From the NCBI GenBank assembly GCA_958510875.1, contig OY294070.1:8308001-8372000 (forward strand): 64,000 nt of DNA. Direction: 5' to 3'. The notes under the pieces were generated by a model. It had not been told where the DNA came from. It did no database searches and saw only the letters and a list, made by a program, of their open reading frames with translations. The stretch is from Endomychus coccineus. Taxonomy: Eukaryota; Arthropoda; Insecta; Coleoptera; Endomychidae. Below, in pieces: positions 10,321 through 20,829 of this stretch (the stretch's first letter is position 1; each line of letters begins with the position of its first letter). The position numbers and the translations under genes were made by a program.

Positions 10321-11743
10321 TTAACTTTCTCGTTCAATTTTATTAATCGAAACCAAAAATGCTTCCCATTTTTTAGTCCACAGTACTGTCGCTTTGTTTT
10401 TTTCTTCTTCGCTCAAGGCACTGTATTGAATAGAATTCAACGCAAACTGTTTCAAAACTTTGGCACCACCGTTTCTGGGTACCATCGTCATGAACACGAC
10501 ATACCAGTCATAAGTTAGTCCGGAAGCACCCCAAATGGACGGATCGTCGTTGCAAATTACAACCGGAAACCCTCTGGCAAGGAGATTTACCACCGGATGG
10601 TTTCTCGAATCGTGGCACAGTTTCAAGACCTGATTGGAAATTGGGCAAAGTTCGACAGCGATTTTTCGTTTTTCGGCTTCGTTTACAAGTGCCTATTCGA
10701 GTCGAGTTCAGTAAAATGGCATCGGTAAGATTCAAATCGGTATGTCCATACCAACTAGTTTCCCCGGCGTGGAAAAAAAATTGTAGATGTTTTCTTGCGT
10801 TGACAAGGACTTCCCAGAACTCCAGTAAATCTTTACCTTCTTCTTCGAATCCAACGAAGTCTAAGCCTGCTATCAGGTTAGGGAATAACTCCTTCAGCAA
10901 AATGAGTTCGTTGATACCATCACTTAGGACACTCTTATCGACACCCCTATATATCGAATGTATGTAACGCAATCCAAGGAAATCGGGGTGGTTTTGTTTG
11001 AATTTGGCCTCGACTTCAAGGATGGTTTCAAGAAACTCTTTAGGACCACAAATATGACCATTTAAATCGTAAAGCGGCATAAACGTACCCCGCAATTCAG
11101 TGTAATTCACGTTATCCTTGTGATTTTCTTCTAGAACTCGATACAGGTAATCCTGGAACACAGGTTTGTAAGCCAACATATCATACACTGTAGTGAATAT
11201 TTTCTTGAAACGGGACCAGACATTTTCGATCGAGACACCTATCAAATCATCTCCCTCTAAACTCATTTGTTTTTTCAACCATACGTCAAAATCGACTTTA
11301 TTCTTTCTCATTTCACCGATTTCAGTCCACTCGCACGAATCATTCGCGCTTGGCGATTTCAAAAATCGCAATTTGAAATTTCCATTCACATAGCCCCCAT
11401 ATAGATTATCTCTGTAGGTTATGTTGGTGATGATGAAATCTACGGAAGCTGCAGCTAACAAATGAGTATGTAAAGAGTGTCCTTTCGGCATTTGTTTTAA
11501 TATTTGAAACACTTTCGATTGTTCTAAACATTCTTTGTTTTGGAGGAAATCTTTGTTCGCACGGAATTTTGAAATGTTCAGATAAGCTTCGTCTAATTCT
11601 TCGTGTTTTTTTTTAAGTATCAACTCGTTAAACTTACTTTCGTGCTCGTTCAATATCAATTTTTCACCCATGAACTGTTTTTCGTCACTATCCAATAACG
11701 TTTGTCGTTCTCGAAGATATTTTGGAACAGTTGACAATTCCAT
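10321..11743 (-). pseudogene. Adenosine deaminase-related growth factor (ADGF/ADA2-like), frameshifted
   Basis: A single exon starts at 11743 (MELSTVPKYLRERQTLLD) and keeps the ADGF domain order: an ADA2-type N-terminal helix region, MPKGHSLHTHL (metal HxH), LRGTFMPLYDL, AGLDFVGFEEEG and FFHAGETSWYG (HAGE catalytic). After STRIG the frame is lost at about 10688. Eleven nucleotides are missing exactly where the family has HGYA, removing the conserved His. The correct frame resumes with LVNEAEKRKIAVELCPISNQ and runs to a stop at 10321 through CNDDPSIWG. No signal peptide is evident, unlike the ADGF at 16718. Either a young pseudogene or a sequencing error; everything else is intact (~470 residues). 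Confidence 0.85.
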
Positions 11744-11759
11744 TATTTGTTATTGAGAA

Positions 11760-14041
11760 AAGAACAACAAAGTACAAACGAAAACGAACCGAGGGACAGG
11801 TTCCAAAACAAGGGATAGTCAATACTGATTTTTTTCAGCATCATAGCAAGTATATATAAATTGTGATTTAGGTTTATTGACCTGGCAACTCTACGATTGG
11901 TTGAGTTTGAATAAAATCCAATTTTCTTATTTCAGGGAATCCCCGTTCTAACCGCTCCGCGCTCCGATACAATCCCATGCGACATTCTTTCATACGTCAC
12001 AACTAACCTTTAAATAAAAATATCATGAAATAGTAGAGCAGAGCCGGACCTAGTGTTTTACGGTGTTTAATTTTAGTCGTAAAGAGTACGACAAATTGAT
12101 TACACTTTGGTGGATGTGTAAGTTTAAGGTTTAATTATTATACTCATGTTTGAATAGTGAAATCAAAGAATGCGTATTTGAGAATTATAATTAATCTCAC
12201 AATTAAAAAAATAATAAGACCATCCTGGACTATATCGTTGATTGGAATATTCAAAAAGCACAATTGCAAAAAATCATGAATTTAGTTTAATTTAGTGTAC
12301 CTGGTGCTTGCAACAACATTTATTATAAGTAAAATAATGTTCATGTAGGTTCTTCTATCGTATATTAATCACAAATAAGGGTCAATATTGAAACAAAATC
12401 CTAATAAAAAGTTAAAAACATAGCTTCCAATCACTTTTTGATTTTTTTAATTATATTGTATAGTTTTAAAAAATATACGCGCACAAGGAGTCATCTCTTT
12501 AATTATTAATTAATGTTATATGATAATTATAATAATATAATATGTATTCAGGTATATTAATACAGAGTTATACAGTAATAAAAACATAAGTGCTAAATAT
12601 ATACGCAGACTTGAAAATGAAAATAAACAGAAAAATAATAGAAAAAAGTAAAAAAAAATTAATAATATCTAAATGAAAGAAAATACATTCGACTTTTAAA
12701 ATTATTAAATTATTAAGTTGATGATAACTAATATTTGTGTTTTTGGGGCCCCATATAGTAAGATAGATTTTTGTTAGATTATTACAATAATTATGAATAA
12801 TAATACGAGAAGAGAATTTTTTTTAGATTGGATTTATAAATTAGAAATGAATGTATGTGAGTATTTATAGTCTCGAATATCTTTGCAATGAATAATTGAA
12901 TTTGAATTTGAGTTCAACTGACACAAGAAGATGATAACACCAAATCAGAAAATCGTACTGACGTTTTAATCATTTGATCAATTTTCCGGTTAGGAGTAGA
13001 GCACAACCATTTCCTAATCAATTTTTTGTTTTTGAATTTATGTTAACATTTAGCAATTTTAAATCTTCCGGAAGATTCATTATTTAGATAGAATAAAACA
13101 CTTTTAAAGTTGAATAAAATAACTATTAAACTTTTAATGGTTACTTTATTCAAGTTTAGAATGAATTTTCATCACGTAATATTCAATTTAAAAAAACTTT
13201 TACTTTGTTTTTATACAACTTATATCATAGAACACTTTTTCATTTCAGATGCATAATCATTGAATGGAAAAACCGATAGGATCCTAATTTTTTGCCATTT
13301 CGAATACATTTATAAAAAATATTGCATTCGTTATTCATTATAATGGCTTATTAAACAATACTCAAATTCCCACTATTTGACAATGTATATTTTTAATTCA
13401 TACAGTTTTGAACCGAATCATATATTTATTGTTGATTTTAGAATTTGTTCACGTTCTACGATTCCTTTTCTGTGGGTATACTGTAAGTTTACTTAACCTC
13501 AAACGTCAATGTTCGATGGTCTGCAAAATGGCGGGCCATTTAAAACAGCCACACCAACAGTATTAAGATGACACGTTTGAATATAAATCTTGAATTTTAT
13601 CTAAAATATTCTACATTTTTTCTATCTACACTCTATCAAACATTGTTATCAGGTTATAGGCCACGTCGTTATAAGTTCTTATCTATAGATAACACTGTAC
13701 GTTATCAGGAGAACATATTTACCGTAAGAGGATTGACTTCAGGGAACGAAATAAATGAACCATAAATTTTGAATGTCGCGATGGAATCGGACTGATTATA
13801 TTCAAATATATGGATGTTACGCAAAAAAAAACCACAGAGGAGACGCATGTAGGGGAACTCAAAACATGGGGAGTAAATGCGTCTCAGCTCTCTCTATATC
13901 AAGTTGCATATCTCTGTAACACTTTTACCTAGAAAAACTAAAATTGGTACACTGTTTGGATGCTTTATCGGTATTAATTGATGGTAAGTGAAAGTCTACT
14001 GCAGCATTCTAACGGGTTGCTTGTGGTTTTTTTTTTATTTT
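11760..14041. other. Gene-poor AT-rich intergenic stretch
   Basis: Between the broken ADGF and Helentron copy 3 I find no supported gene. Short ORFs (e.g. 13568-13765) show no family features. The sequence is simple and AT-rich with (A)n and TTAATTA-type tracts around 12480-12720. Confidence 0.5.
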
Positions 14042-15116
14042 TAAGCTATTGCATATAGCTTTTATCGCGGGCTTTGAGCGCGGCGACCGAATCAAGAAAA
14101 AAAAACAAAAGACAAATACCGTAACGAAAATCTAAAAAAACAAAAAACAAATACCGTAACGAAATATCCTAAGACCCACCACTCCGCCTACCATGTAGCT
14201 CGGCCGAGCTTAAAATTGTCGAAATGTTAACTTTGAACCTTTTAAAAGGTCGTGATAGCCCCAAAGTGGGTAGAAAACTGTTTTGAATTGGTTAATTTTC
14301 GATAAATCGAATGATGTTCACGTGAGAAGCGCGTAGCTCGCGAGTTAGAAAAGTGCAAATTTACGGTACATAGAACGTCTTAACGAGGACTTTTCGCATG
14401 CGGTTTTCGCTCCATGTCGTTAGTTTATGAACGGGGCCAACTAAATAGCATAGTCTCGGGCCCCAAAATGTCGATTAAATAGGAAAATTTGATTAAAACA
14501 GTTTGAGGTATTCTCAGCTTTCACCTACTAGCATCTGACATGCGACGTACGAAAGGGAATTTTATAGCTACTTAAATATACCGAAAGCGGGTAAAAGCTA
14601 GCGGCCCATAGCCCAAAATACTTTATTACAACTGGCGCCGGCCGCACGGGGTTCGAAACGGCTCCAAATTAACAAAATAGAGGTAAAATGTATAAACTCT
14701 AACTTACGCGCAGCGAGCTCCTCGAGGATATGTCAAAATTATTACGTTCGTAGCTAATTACATAAGACGTCTGGCGTTCATGCAATTGTGTTTTTATACA
14801 ATTCGAACCTTCTAATTTCGATAGGCCACGTGAAAATCTCGGAGCCGAAAGCGCTATCGAGATCTGAACGTTAAAACTTTCGTATAAAATTGTGTTTACA
14901 AGTCAACTGACACTTGTCACCATAGATAACTTTACTACCGGTAGTAGAGTTATCTATGCTTGTCACAGAATACTCTTCATAGAGATCAAAATGATACTCT
15001 TTTTTACTCATAATTCGTGAAGATTTTGAAAGGTAGTGGATGTTTTTCTGCCCAACTTTTTCCAGTGGCGTAGTGCTATGCAATAGCTTTACCGCGGCAG
15101 TCCCCGAGTGCCACAC
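14042..15116 (+). mobile_element. Helentron-like element copy 3, non-coding
   Basis: The plus-strand 5' end is AAGCTATTGCATATAGC plus GCGGGCTTTGAGCGCGGCGACC at 14042. The 3' end is GCTATGCAATAGC plus CCGCGGCAGTCCCCGAGTGCC at 15116. It shares ~200 bp of subterminal sequence (ACTCTAACT(G/T)ACG..., ATTTCGATAGGCCACGTGAAAATC) with copies 1 and 2 but has no endonuclease frame and a different interior. A 38-bp palindromic insert lies at 14921-14958. The LINE tail at 15117 abuts its 3' end exactly. Confidence 0.75.
14921..14958. mobile_element. 38-bp palindromic micro-element, copy 1, TSD CTTGTCAC
   Basis: CATAGATAACTTTACTACC is followed at once by its near-perfect complement (one mismatch at 14931). 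The 8 bases on each side (14913-14920, 14959-14966) are both CTTGTCAC. The same palindrome is found at 60677 with different flanks. It looks like two 19-bp TIRs with no interior. Confidence 0.85.
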
Positions 15117-15510
15117 ATTTCATTTTTTTAATTTTTTTTTAGTTGCGGACGTGAAGAAAACCCGTTATGGGGAAGTTATGAGCCTTTGAGTCTCATGGTC
15201 TACTGTGAGAGTCACCATTCCAGGCATACTCACAAAAAACTTCACCCCCTTTGTAGGCTTGTCTGGCTATTGCCTCCGGTGACACTTAGGCCTGCTGGTC
15301 CATTGAATCTCGCCTAAGTTTTGTTTCTTTACGATATCCACTCGAGTATTTTTGTACCTTTTACGAGTTTGTACAAGTCCTTTACTGGGTGGGAACTGTA
15401 TAATTCTGGTTCGCCGTTAGGCTTTCCAAAAATTGACTGTCTTTTACGATCTAGTGCCTCGCATTTACACAATATGTCGTGTGTCACTGTTTCTGTTTGT
15501 TTAGGTGCCC
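15117..15510 (-). mobile_element. Non-LTR retrotransposon 3' fragment (family A)
   Basis: The minus strand encodes ETVTHDILCKCEALDRKRQ followed by FGKPNGEPELYSSHPVKDLY and a stop, then a 3'UTR with GACTCTCACAGTAGACCATGAG. The same protein tail and UTR recur on the plus strand at 53190-53370 (CEALDRKRQ; GACTCTCACAGTAGACCATAAG), so both belong to one LINE family with a C-terminal CCHC-like/RNase H region. Truncated by the Helentron at one side and by the P-like copy 3 at the other. Confidence 0.65.
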
Positions 15511-15511
15511 T

Positions 15512-15745
15512 CACGGTCGTACATACAGGTCTGGGAACTCGTATGTTTGACATGGGTCTCTTACGCGTCGCCAAACTCGTAGTCCCTCGCTCATCCACTA
15601 GCTAGCGCTTGGATAGAAGTGGTAAAACGATTTCTTTCCGGAATCGCAAGAAGTGTTACTAAGTATTCTGATTTGAAAGAGGAATAGAACTGTTACTCTT
15701 GTCAAAATGTATTACTCACCTTAAAAATAACTTCCCCTTTTTTAC
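15512..15745. mobile_element. P-like element copy 3, one end only
   Basis: It starts CACGGTCGTACATACAGGTC and matches copies 2 and 5 through CTCGTAGTCCCTCGCTC and TATTACTCACCTTAAAAATAAC, then stops before the THAP exon and the second TIR. The break leads straight into another retroelement tail, so the rest was deleted or overwritten. Confidence 0.7.
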
Positions 15746-15749
15746 ACAT

Positions 15750-16140
15750 ATAAAGACGAAAATATAAAACAAAGTGTTAATGTGACCTATTCCCGAAAAT
15801 TTTATATATAATTCATACTGGGTCAAGAATCTTTATTACAACTTTATAATAAGTTGCCATTATCGTTTAAATCTTTAAATGAACGTTGTTTTAAAAAAGC
15901 CGTCAGTAAAATCTTAAAGAAACCTTATTTTTCTAAAATGGAATATTTGAATTACACATTTTAATTCATTTATTAAAAATAGTAATATATAATAATGATT
16001 TTCTTTTCTTTTCCTCCCATATGTTTATTGTGAAATACTGTATCGCAAATGTATTTTAATATATAATTGATTGTGATTTTAATAATTTTAGGACGATGTT
16101 CAATGTACTTATGTATCTAATAAATTAATGAATAAACTAA
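15750..16140 (+). mobile_element. Retroelement tails (ATAAAGACGAAAATATA family, then LINE C-terminus)
   Basis: 15752-15835 matches the tail seen at 25331-25390 and, inverted, 24545-24650 (ATAAAGACGAAAATATA, GTGACCTATT, ATAATTCATACTGGGTCAAGA). It is followed by a plus-strand reading NKLPLSFKSLNERCFKKAVSK, a LINE ORF2 C-terminal signature, and an A-rich end with AATAAATTAATGAATAAAC. Degenerate; no intact gene. Confidence 0.5.
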
Positions 16141-16717
16141 ACTAAATCAAACTAATTAAATCCTCCTTAGGTAATTTCTTAAAATCAATTGCCGAATTCA
16201 GACCTTTATTTAACAAACTCATTTACTCTTCATTGCATTTAATATCGGTTTTATTATGAATAATGTTCTTAGTTTCTTCTCTATGGGTTTTTAGTAACAG
16301 ATGCTTTGCGGTCTCGCATTTTAAATAAATTATTGCGAATTGAACTATTTATAAAGCAAAATTATGCTCAAAATATGTTGGCTAGTTTAATCGACTAAAT
16401 TTATAGGTCTTGTGATATAATATTTGATTCTTTCGTACTTATTAATGATACAATTACCACATCTTTAATTAGTATTTGTAAAAAGCAAAAATGTTTATGC
16501 GTCAATAAACTGTATATGTCTTTAATTATCCATTAATGATAATTGTTTACTCGTAATTAGGCTTATCTGATGAATTCTACTTTAATCAACATGGAAGGTT
16601 TAATCTCAAACTATCAAATTCTTTTGAGAATGTTGGTTCAGTAGTGAGATTTTTGTACAACCGTCGAATATAATCTGCAAGCGTCAGTTTTATATCGTGT
16701 CCCATTAAGATCCTTAA

Positions 16718-18202
16718 ATGGATCACTCGAACAAGAAGAAAGTGATTTTATTCATGTTGATAATATGTGTAGAAGCAGATTATTGGGATACTAGATCAAA
16801 AATGATCCAATTAGACGAAAATTCAGCTGTGGGAGTCGATATTACTTTAAACGCAAAAGAAAAAATTGCCAATAACATATTGATGAAATACAAAACTGAA
16901 GAACTGGATGAAGCTTACAAGGACCCGGTAAAAAACTACGCAATTCGACATTTTTTCCATTCGAAACCATACATTGAACATTCAAACGTATTTAAATTTA
17001 TCCAAATGTTACCAAAAGGAGGATCTCTTCATTCGCATCACTTCGCGATGTCTTCAACGGAAACCATCAATCGACTCATGTTGACTTACCAAGAAAATTT
17101 ATTCGTCTGTGTGAATAATTCCCACGTTCTTCTACATTATTTCGAAACTGTCGATGCAACTTGCGATTGGCAACTGCTCACCGATCTGAAGAATAAAAAC
17201 GCCAACTTCGACCAATTCCTCAAGTCCAGAATCACTTTAAGCGAAAAAAATCCAACGGAAGACTTCGCGAGCAAAAAACAAATCTGGCAAGAGTTTGAAT
17301 CGGTTTTTTACACTCTCGGTGGTTTTCTATCGTACAAGCCAGTATTCGAAGAACACTTTTACCAGACGCTGAAAGAAATGTACGACGATAATGTGATGTA
17401 TTTGGAGTTTAGAAGCACATTTCCAACGGTGTATGACTTAACTGGGAAGCGATATTCTCACAGCGAACTGCTGGACTTGTTGTATGAAGTCGGAATACGA
17501 TTCAAAACTGATTTCCCACTTTTTGCTGGGTTCAAAGTGATTTTCGCGCCACGCAGATCCATCACCAAAGAGGTTATGAGAGACGTCGTCAACATCACCA
17601 AGGAACTGGAAAAAAAACATCGCCACATATTCGCCGGTTTAGATCTTGTCGGCAACGAAGACCAAGGATTCCCATTGAAATCATTCGTGGAGGAGCTGGT
17701 CGAGTTGGAGGGTAGAATAAAATTTTTCTTCCACGCCGCCGAAACCAACTGGAACGGATTCAACAGCGATTTTAACATCTTCGACGCCATCCTCTTGAAT
17801 TCTACACGTATTGGTCACGGTTATGGCATCATCAAACATCCTCAAGCTCTGAAGATGTTGAAGCAACGCCAGATTGCTTTGGAGATTTGCCCGATTTCCA
17901 ACCAGGTATTAGGGTATGTTAGTGATTTTAGGAACCATCCAGGAAGTCTTCTGTTAAGTGATGGGTTTCCGGTGGTGATATGTGCCGATGACCCCGCTTT
18001 GTGGGGATCTAAAGCACTTAGTTTCGATTGGTTCGTCGCGTTTATGGCGTTGGCCAGCCGGAAAACGGATTTGAGACTTTTGAAACAATTGGCGAAGAAT
18101 TCGCTATTGTATAGTGCAATGGATGATGATGAGAAAATGACGGTATTAATCAGATGGGAAAAACAGTGGGACCTTTTTATCGAAAAAGTAATAATAACTT
18201 GA
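16718..18202 (+). CDS. Adenosine deaminase-related growth factor (ADGF/ADA2-like), 494 aa, intronless
   Basis: The single ORF starts with a signal peptide (KKKVILFMLIICVEA, residues 6-20). It has the ADGF layout: N-terminal helix domain with LDEAYKDP, MLPKGGSLHSHH (metal-binding HxH, ~residue 105), EFRSTFPTVYDLTG, AGLDLVGNEDQG, FFHAAETNWNG, STRIGHGYGI, CPISNQVLGY and ADDPALWG (metal Asp). Secreted ADGFs deaminate extracellular adenosine to inosine and act as growth factors in insects. One notable change: the catalytic HAGE box reads HAAE. Length is normal. It faces away from the frameshifted paralogue at 10321-11743, from which a Helentron and LINE pieces separate it. No intron, like that paralogue. 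Confidence 0.92.
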   Translation: MDHSNKKKVILFMLIICVEADYWDTRSKMIQLDENSAVGVDITLNAKEKIANNILMKYKTEELDEAYKDPVKNYAIRHFFHSKPYIEHSNVFKFIQMLPKGGSLHSHHFAMSSTETINRLMLTYQENLFVCVNNSHVLLHYFETVDATCDWQLLTDLKNKNANFDQFLKSRITLSEKNPTEDFASKKQIWQEFESVFYTLGGFLSYKPVFEEHFYQTLKEMYDDNVMYLEFRSTFPTVYDLTGKRYSHSELLDLLYEVGIRFKTDFPLFAGFKVIFAPRRSITKEVMRDVVNITKELEKKHRHIFAGLDLVGNEDQGFPLKSFVEELVELEGRIKFFFHAAETNWNGFNSDFNIFDAILLNSTRIGHGYGIIKHPQALKMLKQRQIALEICPISNQVLGYVSDFRNHPGSLLLSDGFPVVICADDPALWGSKALSFDWFVAFMALASRKTDLRLLKQLAKNSLLYSAMDDDEKMTVLIRWEKQWDLFIEKVIIT

Positions 18203-18476
18203 TACTTTCTTTGAGTTAATTACGTAATGGACATTTTCATAATAATCGTACGAAAAAACGATATATTCTAGAACGTACTGTTTTTTATAATATATGATAT
18301 CTAGTGGCGCAATTTGGATGTTGACGTTCTTTTGTTTCACAATAAATTGACATTTGTGAATTGGTCCGATATTTTTGCAAAACATGCTTTTGAATAGAAC
18401 ATACCTAAAAGCTAATGCCTGCGTGTTTTCTTGGAAATATTATTTCATTCTATTTGTTTGAAATACTACGTCAATA

Positions 18477-18660
18477 ATGATTTCGTCCAAAATTTATGAT
18501 GTTTCCGAGATCGCTGATAACGAAAAGTCAAAGATCAGAATGTGGATCAAATGTGAAGGCCCTCCAGATAAAAATTTGCAAGTATTTTGTGAAATATCGT
18601 CAAACGTATCATACTTGAAGCTTTATATGAGATTGCTGTTGAGTAATGATCGAAAATTAG
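18477..18660 (+). other. Possible unrecognised coding exon
   Basis: A 61-codon open stretch from ATG (MISSKIYDVSEIADNEKSK... FCEISSNVSYLKLYMRLLL) ends at a GTAGGT donor-like site. The composition is protein-like, but I recognise no family, and the phase does not fit the first visible RabGGTB exon at 19506. It could be a 5' exon of an unannotated gene or chance. Confidence 0.2.
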
Positions 18661-19505
18661 GTAGGTCCAGTACTTCAATGATTGATGAATAATGTAAAAA
18701 TATATCGAAATTAAATGGAAGATAGAAAATATTCGGAATTTCTAGAAAGAAATAAAATATCATGCTGAACGGTCGATTATCATGAGCGACGGTGCCATCT
18801 ATAAGTAAAACAGGCACTACTTACAGTGATTAATAGGCGTAGAGCGTATGCATATATGAAACCAAAAAAGTAGAAAAAATGGGTAGGTACAAATATATTT
18901 TGGTTTAGCTTACCTCAAAGTACCTCCAAGTTTGCAACACTATTTTCTAGTTTGTACTTTTGTAGGTTCAGCCATAGATAACTCCCTCTGCTTCAATAAC
19001 TATTTGTTGGAATTGCACCAGATGAAAGAGAGATAGATTTGACATTAAAAATATCAATTTCATAATTTTGGCAGAAGTTCACTTCAAATCCTGACATTTG
19101 TAAATTAACACATTCTCAAAAATGTAGATATTTATAACCAAACCGTAATAGATAAATACAATCCCTCCAAATTTTGAAATTTTCGGTGGTTTCGCTGATC
19201 GATGACCCTCAAAACCATTGAGTATTGAAACATTTAAGCTTTCTATAAAGCATAGAGTAGAAAATAAAAGGGAAATTTTATGATTCATCCGGTCAACACT
19301 CAAACAGAAAAATTTATAGGTTATATGTTGAAAGAGGAAGTTTAAAAATTAAGATTTATTTTAAATTTGTTATACTTCTCTATAAATGAAACTGTTTTAA
19401 GGTGGAAGATATTATTGTAACTCGTTAAAAGTCGACTAAAAGTGATGGTAATGCATTTACGTCATCATAAACTGTATACTATAGTACAATAATTATGTTT
19501 CATAG

Positions 19506-20744
19506 GCTACTCTACTAAAAGATATAAAGCTGAAAGAAAACGTTCCTACCAATGTCTTGTTATCCAAACATATAGAATTCCTTCGAGATTATGGGCAAGG
19601 CCAGCACGAAGATGATTACGTAAGGACAAGATTCAATATTTAGATTCATTTCTTCATCAAACTTTGCTTTGATACAGGAATATGTGATGACCGATTATTT
19701 ACGGATGTCTGGTATGTACTGGTGCTTAACTGCATTGGAATTAATGCAAGCACCTTCTTTTCCTGTTGAAGATATCGTAGCATTTATCAAAACTTGTCAA
19801 GATCCAGAATCTGGGGGAGTAAGTGCCAGTATGAATCACGATCCTTGTTTGCTGTATACTTTGAGTGCTGTCCAAGTAAGTTTTCATTGATTTATTGAAA
19901 AGTTATATTAATTACTTAGTAAGCATTGAAATGTCATTTTAGATATTGTGCCTGTACGATAGGCTAGATGCCCTTGATGTAGAAGGGGCTGTTACTTATG
20001 TAGCTTCGCTCCAACAGGAAGATGGAAGTTTTGCTGGAGATAAATGGGGAGAAATAGATACAAGGTTTTCCTTTTGTGCCGTAGCAACACTGTCTTTATT
20101 GGTGAGTTCATGAATTTTTATCATTGAAATACTTCATTATTGGTTGAATTTTCAGAAAAGAATGGATGCAATCAATGTGGAGAAAGCAGTTGAGTTTGTA
20201 GAAAGATGTAAAAATTTTGATGGAGGTTTTGGTTCACGACCTTTATCTGAAAGTCATGCGGGACTTGTTTATTGTTGTGTAGGGTTTCTTGCTATAACAG
20301 GTACTGTTTAGATTATTTTATTTTATTTGTTTGGTATTAATTAGTGGTAATGATTTTACAGGTAGATTAGATGTAGTTGATCGAGATACATTAGCTTGGT
20401 GGTTGTGTGAAAGACAGTTACCATCGGGGGGATTGAACGGAAGGCCTGAAAAACTACCAGATGTTTGTTATTCGTGGTGGGTTCTTGCGTCCTTGGCCAT
20501 CATTGGACGTTTACATTGGATAAGTAAAAATGCACTGAAGAAATTCATATTAGCTTGTCAAGATACAGAAACTGGAGGATTTGCCGATAGACCCGGCGAT
20601 ATTCCAGATCCATATCATACTCTGTTCGGTTTAGCTGCTCTATCTCTGCTAGGACACGAGTCTATTGAACAAGTAAATGCCGTTTTTTGTATGCCTCAAA
20701 GTATTATGAATAAATTGCAATTGAAACCACAAATGTTAGATTAG
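19506..20744 (+). CDS. RABGGTB: Rab geranylgeranyltransferase beta subunit, first coding exon not found
   Basis: Exons 19506-19619, 19678-19875, 19943-20101, 20156-20300 and 20362-20744 join in frame to 332 codons. The family is ~331 aa, so only a few N-terminal residues and the ATG lie on an unidentified upstream exon; the acceptor ATAG at 19502-19505 shows there is one. The product is the catalytic subunit that adds geranylgeranyl groups to Rab C-termini with the alpha subunit and REP. Visible hallmarks are the alpha/alpha-toroid repeats ([21 protein letters not shown], [32 protein letters not shown]) and zinc ligands Asp and Cys in [11 protein letters not shown] plus His in DPYHTLFGL. Poly(A) signals (AATAAA) are at about 20815. 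Confidence 0.95.
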
Positions 20745-20829
20745 ATAGATTTGTAGATATTAACATTTGTATTCATTTTCTAAAGCCAAATATTCCTGTA
20801 TATTTATTTATAAATAAATCTTTATATTT

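Noticed and set aside
18971..18990. CATAGATAACTC at 18973 as a third copy of the 38-bp palindrome
   Set aside because: Only 12 bases match; no inverted partner and no target duplication nearby. May be chance or an old end.
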